Of a stretch of 50,618 nt of DNA, positions 35,053-42,714 are shown in pieces. Where the stretch lies: assembly GCF_014196835.1 (NCBI RefSeq), contig NZ_JACIEK010000020.1, positions 1 to 50,618 of the forward strand, read 5' to 3'. Below the pieces are notes generated by a model. The model saw only the letters and a program-made list of their open reading frames with translations, ran no database searches and had not been told where the DNA came from. Every line of letters begins with the position of its first letter. Position 1 is the stretch's first letter. The position numbers and the translations under genes were made by a program. The DNA is from Aureimonas pseudogalii (lineage in GTDB: Bacteria > Pseudomonadota > Alphaproteobacteria > Rhizobiales > Rhizobiaceae).

Positions 35053-37510
35053 TGCTGGAGGCGCCCTTCTGCATCAGCGGCTGTCGGGGATCCCGCGCGA
35101 TCAAGAAGAAGAGCAGCGTCGAGCCGAGATAGTAGCCCCCGACGACCGCCAGGCCGTCGCTGGTCCCAAGGAAGGTGAACAGGCCGCCCAAGGCGAGCGG
35201 ACCCACCATCTGACCGAGTTTGTCGGCGGCGCGCTGGATGCCCATGGCGCGTCCCGTGCCCAGTCGCTGAACGCTCGGCAAGCGCAAGGCGAAGCTGGTC
35301 TGCGCAGGTCCGCCGAGGCTGCTGGCGAGCCCCAGGAAGAAGACCGAGGCAACGAGCGCGGCGAGGCCGACATCCAAATAGGTGAAGGCGAGCCCGAGCC
35401 CTCCGAGCAAGCCTCCCATCACGATGAAAGGCGTCTTGCGCGCATGCCGGTCGACCCAACGGCCGAGCAGCGGAGCGATGTAGATGACCGACAGGCCGTA
35501 GATCATCATGATGCGGCCGATATTGCCCTGCTCGATGCCCTGTTGGGAGAGGTAGACGGGCAAAGTATAGAAGAGAAGCCCGACTTGGGCGATCGAGAAG
35601 GGCACGACGCTGAGGAGGAGCAGCGCGACGAAGTTGCGGTCCTTGAACAGATCGCCGAGCGCGGAGCCTGACGGCGGCGCCAATGGAACCGGCACCGGTG
35701 CCTCGGCGGCTTGTTCGGGGGCCGGGAGCGGGCGACCGAAATAAATGCGCATGAAACCGAATGCGAAGAGGATCGGCGCCAGACCGAGGATCGCTGCAAC
35801 GGCGAAGACCGACGAGAAGCCGATCTGGTCCGCCAGCATGGCGCCCGTCACGTTGCCGCAGATCTGGCCGGCGAAGATACCTGCGACGAGGTTGGCGACC
35901 GCCTGCGTTCGGGTGCGCGGGCTGGACCAGGAGAAGACGTAGCCCTGGATCCCCATCCAGGCCAGGCCGTAGCCCAGCCCGACCACGGCGCGCGAGAGAA
36001 TGTAGGTCATCGGCCCGATGGCGAGGGTGCCGGCCAGCGCTCCCGCAGCGCAGACGAGCCCACCCAACACGAAGGGCAGATGCCAGCCTCGCCGATCCGT
36101 CAGAATGCCAGCGATCAGCGCCGTGACGAGCGCACAGCCCATCTCGGCGGAGATCGGCAGGGCCAGCGTCATGGCTCTGGATAGGCCGAACAGCGGCTCG
36201 CTCGTCAGAACGCCCATCTGCAGCGGCACGAAGGACAGAGGCAGCGCCCAGGCGAAGACGAGCAGGAAGGATGCCGGACGGGCGAGAAGATGATGGCCAT
36301 CCCGGTCTACGGTCGTACCCTCTCCCCCGTGGACCGAGAGCCGGCGCATCAAAATACCGAACAGGACCAACAGCTCGAAACCGAACAAAGCCGAGGTCAG
36401 AAGCACCGTGCCGGCGTCGAGCGCGCGACGTCGTACGCCCTGTCCGATCGCCATGTCCGACAGGCTGGCACTCAGGCGCGCTGCGAGACTCGCGCCGTCG
36501 GCTGAAAGAATCTGGTAGGTGATCGGCGCGCGGTTGGTCGGGGGCTCGCCTGTGGCATCGAACGCGGCAATGCTGCGCCCCGACGGACCGTCCAGCCTCA
36601 GGGACGCGAGTTCGGGAATGTCGGCGGCAAGACGGGCGAACGGCGCGGCATAATCCGACAGACGATCGAGCTTGACGCCCTTGGCAACGAGACCCTGCAG
36701 GTCGGTTCCGAAGCGATCCACCGAACGCTGCACGTTCTGCGTCGCCGCTTGGACATAGGCGTCGCGAAAGGTGACGATGTTGCGCCAGGACGATCCACCC
36801 TGAACCAGCACCAGGATCAGAGCCGGGATCGCCAGGAGCTTCCAGCGACCGACCGTTCCGTCTGCGCCGATGGGCACCACGAGAGACGCAAGAACGACCG
36901 CGATAGCGCCGAGCAGCGTCGCCATGGCCAGAGCGATGATGGCGTCGGCCACGGGTTTTGCCGTCTGCTGCGCAATCGCCTCGGCCGGCACGAGCATGAC
37001 CAGTGCGCCGGCAAGGCGACCGCCCGCTCCCGATACGGGCAGGACGAAGACATGGGTCCCGTCGAGCGTGGCCGGCGCGAGCGCTCGGTTTGACCCCGTC
37101 GACGGCTCGGCGGCCAGCCGTTCCGCGACCAAGGCACCGAGACCTCGCAACAGGCCGTCAGGGGAATTGCTTTCGACGATGGATCCATCCGGCAGCGTGA
37201 CGACCACGCCGGTGAGGAACGACAGATCCGACCGAATGCCCGCGAGGATTTCGGGCAGGCCGAACATCTGCGAGATCGGTTTGCCGAAACGGAGCGAGTT
37301 CTGGATACGGAACGACCAGTCGTGGCCGACGATGCGCACGGCCGTCACGGTTCCATCGAACGCCGTCTTGCGAATGGCGGAGACCGTCAGAACACCCGAA
37401 AGCAACTGTGCCAGCACAAGCACCGTCAGCGCCGCCAGTGCGAAACGGAAACGGATGGCTCGACGCGGCGGGCTGCGAGACAATGTCGAGTTCCGTGCGG
37501 CAGTCTGCAT
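35045..37510 (-). CDS. MFS transporter with N-terminal membrane sensor (Cache-like) extension
   Basis: An 821-residue fusion. The ATG at 37510 with an upstream AGGA was chosen; a longer frame to 37579 is unlikely. Residues about 20-45 are a membrane helix, then a periplasmic region to about 195 (LPDGSIVESNSPDGLL resembles Cache-domain strands). Further helices and a second extracytoplasmic segment follow to about 385. From about 420 to the end is an MFS permease of about 12 helices (LTDRRGWHLPFVLGG, GYGLAWMGIQGYVFSW, LGRWVDRHARKTPFIVMGG). Sensor-plus-MFS proteins are rare. It could be an exporter gated by an external ligand or a receptor using an MFS body. It lies with the GCS2-like ligase in a two-gene operon. 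Confidence 0.82.
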   Translation of the reverse strand: MQTAARNSTLSRSPPRRAIRFRFALAALTVLVLAQLLSGVLTVSAIRKTAFDGTVTAVRIVGHDWSFRIQNSLRFGKPISQMFGLPEILAGIRSDLSFLTGVVVTLPDGSIVESNSPDGLLRGLGALVAERLAAEPSTGSNRALAPATLDGTHVFVLPVSGAGGRLAGALVMLVPAEAIAQQTAKPVADAIIALAMATLLGAIAVVLASLVVPIGADGTVGRWKLLAIPALILVLVQGGSSWRNIVTFRDAYVQAATQNVQRSVDRFGTDLQGLVAKGVKLDRLSDYAAPFARLAADIPELASLRLDGPSGRSIAAFDATGEPPTNRAPITYQILSADGASLAARLSASLSDMAIGQGVRRRALDAGTVLLTSALFGFELLVLFGILMRRLSVHGGEGTTVDRDGHHLLARPASFLLVFAWALPLSFVPLQMGVLTSEPLFGLSRAMTLALPISAEMGCALVTALIAGILTDRRGWHLPFVLGGLVCAAGALAGTLAIGPMTYILSRAVVGLGYGLAWMGIQGYVFSWSSPRTRTQAVANLVAGIFAGQICGNVTGAMLADQIGFSSVFAVAAILGLAPILFAFGFMRIYFGRPLPAPEQAAEAPVPVPLAPPSGSALGDLFKDRNFVALLLLSVVPFSIAQVGLLFYTLPVYLSQQGIEQGNIGRIMMIYGLSVIYIAPLLGRWVDRHARKTPFIVMGGLLGGLGLAFTYLDVGLAALVASVFFLGLASSLGGPAQTSFALRLPSVQRLGTGRAMGIQRAADKLGQMVGPLALGGLFTFLGTSDGLAVVGGYYLGSTLLFFLIARDPRQPLMQKGASSNA

Positions 37511-38526
37511 GCGAAGGTCATTCCTGGTAAGCCGGAAAACGCCGCGGCCGTAAGCGTCAGCAAAGATCGAAGGCCGCACGGCGCCTCCGCTTGTTTCGCG
37601 TCCGGACGCGAGGCACCTGCCATTGCAGCGCGGGTGTCCCGGCCAGTCTGCGGGAGTTGCAGCAAACCGATGACATGACGCAGCTGCGTCTTGTCACGCC
37701 CGTATCGCTCCTCTATTTGGCGAACCTTACTCGATCCCTCGTGCACATTTTATTACGGCCTTGCCTCAAGATTCTCCAGCACTACGGAGATGATGGACTC
37801 TTCGCGCACATTCGCGAACGACCCAAGATTTTGAGTAACGCCGTATTATTTTTTATGATATATTTTCCCACATATATAAAAATAAAATCATAACTTTTCC
37901 TTGCGCGATTCGCAGCTTTTCCGGTTGGAACGACACGGCCCTCGTTCTCGGGTTTTGCAGTGCAATAGCATCCTCTACGTCGTTTGCTTCCCGAGCGGCT
38001 TCAATAAACGTCCGATCACGTCTATGGGGCGGAACCTTCCTCTGCAATCATGATGAGACGCTCGGCAAAAAACTCCACGATGAGCGCGAAAGGAGGCCAT
38101 GATAGTAATTCTTCGAATTAGAACTCGGCTCGGAGAACTATAACCTACAGAAGCAGGGACTCACGTTGCCTCCGAATATCACCGGCTTCAAGAGCCGTTG
38201 CCGTAGGTCAAACTGCGGCGTTTCTCGCTGCGTCGTTCACATCCTACGCCACCACGAAGGCGTCGAGAATTGCGACGACGCTTTGAGTCAACTCTTCTTG
38301 GGTCCAGTCCATCGTCGACGCGACAGGGTCAACCCAACCAGCAAGGCGACGTGCACTTCGGTCTCGTCGGCATGCACAGGTCGCTGTCGGACTGAAATGC
38401 GCAGCCGGCTTTTGTAACGGTAAAATTCTTCTGTCGTCAGTGCCAAGCTGGTTCTCATTCAGATTCAGAAGTAGGCCACAAAACATAAAACGTAGATCGC
38501 TTTCGGCGACTGCGCAGGAGACCGAA
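37511..38526. other. 1-kb region without a convincing gene, with an A/T-rich palindromic patch
   Basis: This is the longest gene-poor stretch. It carries the promoter of the MFS operon and the start region of the gene at 38527. The segment about 37840-37900 is strikingly A/T-rich against the high-GC surroundings, with an imperfect inverted repeat (arms 37854-37866 and 37879-37892), and is preceded by a TTCGCG repeat (37802 and 37811). Short open frames here (for example 38166-38417) lack family similarity or a good ribosome-binding site. No RNA gene was recognised. Confidence 0.45.
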
Positions 38527-39171
38527 ATGATCAATGCTGGACTTGGCACTCAACACTTCTACGATCAGAGTTTTATCAACAAGGATCAGAGGGCCGGCTT
38601 CAAGAAGTTTCGGGTGGTAACAGTCCCGAAAGGAACGCTGCTTTTCAAGATGACGGCTGGCGCAGCTGCCGCCAACGACAAGGGAGGCGTCACACCTTGG
38701 TGGTCCGCCGTGAAGCCTTTCCTCGATGATAAGGAAGGGGCCCTCGGGCGATTCCAACAGGCGAAAAGCCGGAACATGGACATGTCGGCCATGGTGCGGC
38801 TCATGTCCTGCGTCTGCATCGACTGGAACGATCTCGATAACTACGTGCAGGTCGAACTTCTGGACGATGCTCGCATCTTTTGGGGCACTTTCGCTCCCAT
38901 GCCGAAGTTCAGTCAGGCTTTGTACACGCCGGACTGGACGAACAGCAAGGACACGTTCACCGGTGCGAAGGTGCTGGATCGGGTCAAGAAGATGAAGCAG
39001 AAGGAAGCGCTTGCAGGCTTCAAGGTCCCCGATACGCTGGGCGACGGCGAGGCATGGCAGATGTTCATTCCGAACTTGAGGGAAGAGAACATCAAACGAT
39101 CGTCCGTCCTGTCTGGACACGACATGAGCGTTCTGGCGCACGCCCTCGGCCTCGTCGACCGTCCCGCCTGA
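38527..39171 (+). CDS. Unrecognised 214-residue protein
   Basis: ATG 38527 has a good AGGAG ribosome-binding site 6 bp upstream (about 38516-38520), so it is probably real. It has no signal peptide or membrane segment. It contains FRVVTVPKGTLLFKMT, then TPWWSAVKPF, a segment with CVCIDWNDLDNYVQVELL and FWGTFAPMP, and a basic KKMKQKEALAGF helix. The strand-rich beginning followed by a WW motif loosely recalls ADP-ribosyltransferase/RES-like folds, but the catalytic residues are not evident. Base composition appears less GC-rich than in the neighbours. It stands alone, with A/T-rich DNA upstream and a convergent AraC gene downstream. Confidence 0.65.
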   Translation: MINAGLGTQHFYDQSFINKDQRAGFKKFRVVTVPKGTLLFKMTAGAAAANDKGGVTPWWSAVKPFLDDKEGALGRFQQAKSRNMDMSAMVRLMSCVCIDWNDLDNYVQVELLDDARIFWGTFAPMPKFSQALYTPDWTNSKDTFTGAKVLDRVKKMKQKEALAGFKVPDTLGDGEAWQMFIPNLREENIKRSSVLSGHDMSVLAHALGLVDRPA

Positions 39172-39187
39172 CGGGGAGCTGCCGTCA
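39169..39187. terminator. Possible hairpin between convergent genes
   Basis: A 6-bp stem (TGACGG and CCGTCA) with a 7-base loop begins at the stop codon of the 214-residue gene and lies within the 24-bp gap to the convergent AraC gene. No T-run follows on either strand, so it is a weak terminator candidate at best. Confidence 0.25.
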
Positions 39188-39195
39188 AACGCCGT

Positions 39196-40152
39196 TCAGT
39201 CCTGGTTTGGACCGTTGACGGCGGCCGAGCGACGCCACTCCCTTGCGCTACAGCCGTAGGTTTCGCGGAAGGCGCGGCTGAATGTGTCGCTTCGCGCGAA
39301 GCCGACGCTGTAAGCAATTTCCGCGATGAGGCGTCGGTCCCGAGGATCCTGCAAGGCTGCGGCAGCCTTGCGCAACCTCAGACTGGTCAGGGCCGCCGTG
39401 ATGCCGGTCGGGTCGTTGAAGGCACGGTACAAGGTAGCTCGTGAGACGCGCGCCAACATGGCGATCGTGTCAATGTCGAGATCGGGTTCTCGATAGCGCT
39501 GTTCAAGAATCCAGCAGATTTCCGTCTTGAGACGCCGTTCCGCCGCATTCATGGACAAGGTGCACAGCTCAGACTTTCCCAGACAAGACAGAAAGGTACC
39601 GGTCAGCCTGTCACCAACCACGATGCCGCTGGCATCGTCGATCGTCGCCAGATGCTTGAGGTCATGCAGCACCTGCTGCATGAGAGGTTCGGCGTCCCGG
39701 CCCGCCAGGACAAGGCCATGAAGCGTCTCGATGCGTGGCACCAAGCTCTCGATGGTTCCACGCCTGAAGCTCAAGGTGATGACGCGCGCGTTGGTAAAGG
39801 ATTGATCGAATACCATGCTCATATCGCCGATCAGGACGCTTCCGGCGGCGCCCCGAAAAGTAGAGGCCGACGTCTCTCCATGAAAACGCCCTTCGAGGAC
39901 AAGGGCCAATGTCACGACGTCGAACCCGTCGGCATCGATCATGGACTGGGTACGCTCGTAGTTCTGACCCGCCATTCGCGTATCCGTAAACTCGAGCGGA
40001 CCCAATTTGAATGTCCGGGAATGAGAGTAGAACTCCCCGAGCGGACGCTCCGTCCTTAGAATATGGGCATAGCTCGGCCACGGCCGCTCACGCCACACAT
40101 CGTAACGCTCTTTTGGCTTCACACAGTTCGTTGTAAAATCGATAGAACGCAT
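39196..40152 (-). CDS. AraC-family transcriptional regulator
   Basis: A 318-residue regulator. The N-terminal 190 residues resemble the AraC-binding-like sensing domain. The C-terminal DNA-binding domain has two helix-turn-helix units: IDTIAMLARVSRATLYRAF, and IAEIAYSVGFARSDTFSRAFRETYGCSAREWRR, a classic AraC signature. The start is ATG 40152. The 275-bp gap upstream (40153-40427) holds no gene and probably its promoter. Possible targets are the convergent unknown gene or the adjacent signalling operon; neither is shown. Confidence 0.92.
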   Translation of the reverse strand: MRSIDFTTNCVKPKERYDVWRERPWPSYAHILRTERPLGEFYSHSRTFKLGPLEFTDTRMAGQNYERTQSMIDADGFDVVTLALVLEGRFHGETSASTFRGAAGSVLIGDMSMVFDQSFTNARVITLSFRRGTIESLVPRIETLHGLVLAGRDAEPLMQQVLHDLKHLATIDDASGIVVGDRLTGTFLSCLGKSELCTLSMNAAERRLKTEICWILEQRYREPDLDIDTIAMLARVSRATLYRAFNDPTGITAALTSLRLRKAAAALQDPRDRRLIAEIAYSVGFARSDTFSRAFRETYGCSAREWRRSAAVNGPNQD

Positions 40153-40427
40153 ACAGGCCGATTGAGCGTTAGGGTTGAGTTCCGGCGTCGGCTGGGATTT
40201 GGGTCTGGCTCACCGTTTTCCTAGATCGTGCTCGCTCAATTCGATTCCCACGCTGGACGCGGCTTTGGTCTTTCGAATTTGCGAATGCAAAGTCTGATGA
40301 CGTCAAGCCTCTGGTCATGTTCGACGCAACCTAAGCATGTCAACGCGCACGACGACTGAGGCGACGTCAACCCATCGGTGCACCATCCGGCCGAGACCGA
40401 TCCCATGTCGCAAACCGGCGTCAGATC

Positions 40428-42647
40428 TCATTTCGTGCGCGACACGAAGACGCCGTCCCAATCGGGCGCAGGCGGCTCCTGTCGCATGAGCGCGATCCGT
40501 TCTTCGTAGAGATCGTAGAGGCCGGCGAGGCGGTCGCCCGCAGTCGCGCGTGCCTCGTGCAGCGCCTCCTCGGCGCCCGCTGGGTCCGCGGCGCGATACC
40601 GCTCCAGCAGCCGCGTCTGGGCCGACGCGAGGGTTTCGAACGCCGCGGACGCTCGCAACTGGGCACCCCCCAGAAGCGTGAACACCGGCACCGGCGCGGC
40701 GCGGCCCACGACCCGCACGCGGTCGATTTCGAGAAACGCGAGTTCGGGCGCCCCGGCCTGTACCTCGTCGGTGACGAGCACCGAAACGCCGTAGCCCTTC
40801 GTCAGTCCCTCGACGCGCGAAGCGAGGTTCACCGTGTCGCCGATCGCGGAATAGGAGAAGCGCTGGGCCGAACCGAGATTGCCGACGCAGGCAGACCCCG
40901 CATGAAGGCCGATGCCGACGCGGAGCGGCTTGGAGCGCTCGCGATTGAGCGCGTCGAGCGCCGCGAGCATGTCGAGCGCAGCCAGACATGCCTTGCGCCG
41001 GTGATCGGCAATGTCGAGGGGGGCGTTCCAGAACGCCATGATGGCATCGCCCATATATTTGTCGATCGTCGCCTCGGACCGCAGGAGGACGTCCGTCATC
41101 GGCGTCAGGAAGTCGTTGAGAAGGCCGGTCAGTTCCTGCGGGTCGAGCGCTTCGCTCATGCCGGTGAAGCCGCGGATGTCGGAAAACAGGACGGTGAGAT
41201 CGCGGATCTCGCCGCCGAGCCGAAGGGCGCCGGGATGCTCGGCGAGGCGCTCCACCAATGTCGGCGACAGGTAGCGCCCGAACGCCCCGCGCACGAACTG
41301 CTTCTCTCGATCGGTGAGGAGGAGCAGCAGCGGCATGACGACGGCGAAGGCCGCCGCCAGAGCGGCGAGCGGCAGGATCGGATCCACAAGGAGTTGCGCG
41401 CGCGAGAAGGAGAACCATGAAACGGCGAGCGCGCCGCCGGCGAGCGCCATCGTGGCGAGGGTACAGGCGACTGCGCCGCGCCGGGAGGCAACAAAGAGAA
41501 GCAGCAGCCCGCCGGCGAGCGCGAGTGTGGTTTCGGCGCCACGCGCCCAGTCCGGCCGCTGGAGAAACTGACCGCCAACGATCTGGTCGATCATCTCGGC
41601 ATGAACGTTGACGCCGGGCATCGCGGCATCGACGGGCGTCGCCACGAGATCGCGCAGGCCCACCGCGCTCGTGCCGACGAGCACGATGTGGCCGGCGATC
41701 CGCTCGGAGAGCGCCGCGGTCGGCTCGCTGAGGATGTCGGCGGCGGGGATCGTCGCCATCTCAGGCATCTTCGAGAAGTAGACGTTGAACTCGCCCCCCG
41801 GCCCCGTCGGCGCATCGAGCGCGCCGGCGCGAACGGCGACGATGGCGGGCGTGCCGGTATCGGCTTCGCCGCTGGCCGAACTCGTGCGCACCACGAACGA
41901 GCCCGCGCCCTGTGCGACGCGCAGAGCCTCGAGGCCGAGCGCGGGAAACATCTGCCCCTGCGCGGAGGCGACGAGCGGCAGCGAACGCACGATGCCGTCG
42001 CGGCTCGGGGGAAACGAGAAGAAGCCCAGACCGGTGGCGGCCGCCGTCAGCTTCGGCAGGTTCGCGACGCCCCCGGCGAACGGCGGCAGGATGGAGCGCG
42101 GATCGGCGCCGCCGAAGGAGAAGCCGGATTTCGCATCGCCGAGCGACGTCCGCGTCTCGTTGGAGATGGCGATGCCCGCGACGACGGGGTGTCGCGAGAA
42201 GGCATCCGCCAGAAGCGCATCGTTGTCGGCGGGCACGCCGCCCGGCGGCTGGAAGTCGATGCCGGCCTCACCAAGGGCGCGGGCCACCTCCGACAGCGAG
42301 GTGCGATCCGGCTCGGGGAACACCATGTCGAAGGCGATCGCGGCGGCGCCGAGTTCGCCCAGCCGGTCGACCATGCGGGCGAGGACGGCACGCGACCACG
42401 GCCACTGCCCGAGCCGGGCGATCGACACCTCGTCGACGTCCACCACGACCACCGACGCCCCGGCCTGCTCACGCGGCAGTGCGCGCTGGTAAGCGTCGAA
42501 GACGAGCGGGGTCAGCCGTTCGAGAGGGGTCTGGCCGAAGGCGGCCAGCAGCACCACCGCGGCGAGCACCGGCAGGCCGGCGAGCCAGACGAGGCGAGCC
42601 TTGCGGGTGCGGGCGGTTGCACGCCGTGATGTCTTGGAATGTTTCAC
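40428..42647 (-). CDS. CHASE2-domain class III adenylate/guanylate cyclase
   Basis: A 739-residue membrane cyclase. After one N-terminal helix (about 20-40) comes an extracytoplasmic CHASE2 sensor at about 45-330 (VVVVDVDEVSIARLGQWPW, AAIAFDMVFPEPD). Three helices follow near 345-435, then the catalytic domain at about 475-650: LTVLFSDIRGFT (first metal Asp), DKYMGDAIMAFWNAP (second Asp) and IGDTVNLASRVEG. All metal ligands are present, so it is likely active, with cAMP the more probable product. It is third in the operon after the Slam-like and FecR genes (67-bp gap). A cyclic-nucleotide-binding phosphatase is divergent. Confidence 0.9.
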   Translation of the reverse strand: MKHSKTSRRATARTRKARLVWLAGLPVLAAVVLLAAFGQTPLERLTPLVFDAYQRALPREQAGASVVVVDVDEVSIARLGQWPWSRAVLARMVDRLGELGAAAIAFDMVFPEPDRTSLSEVARALGEAGIDFQPPGGVPADNDALLADAFSRHPVVAGIAISNETRTSLGDAKSGFSFGGADPRSILPPFAGGVANLPKLTAAATGLGFFSFPPSRDGIVRSLPLVASAQGQMFPALGLEALRVAQGAGSFVVRTSSASGEADTGTPAIVAVRAGALDAPTGPGGEFNVYFSKMPEMATIPAADILSEPTAALSERIAGHIVLVGTSAVGLRDLVATPVDAAMPGVNVHAEMIDQIVGGQFLQRPDWARGAETTLALAGGLLLLFVASRRGAVACTLATMALAGGALAVSWFSFSRAQLLVDPILPLAALAAAFAVVMPLLLLLTDREKQFVRGAFGRYLSPTLVERLAEHPGALRLGGEIRDLTVLFSDIRGFTGMSEALDPQELTGLLNDFLTPMTDVLLRSEATIDKYMGDAIMAFWNAPLDIADHRRKACLAALDMLAALDALNRERSKPLRVGIGLHAGSACVGNLGSAQRFSYSAIGDTVNLASRVEGLTKGYGVSVLVTDEVQAGAPELAFLEIDRVRVVGRAAPVPVFTLLGGAQLRASAAFETLASAQTRLLERYRAADPAGAEEALHEARATAGDRLAGLYDLYEERIALMRQEPPAPDWDGVFVSRTK

Positions 42648-42714
42648 GAATGTCGCCGCGGGGCTCGCCGGATCGGGATGGGCTGGAATGGAACGCGTCC
42701 GTCGTTCCCCGGCC

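Noticed and set aside
37591-37893. A 100-codon open frame in the gene-poor gap
   Set aside because: It runs into the A/T-rich palindromic patch, has no good ribosome-binding site and no similarity.
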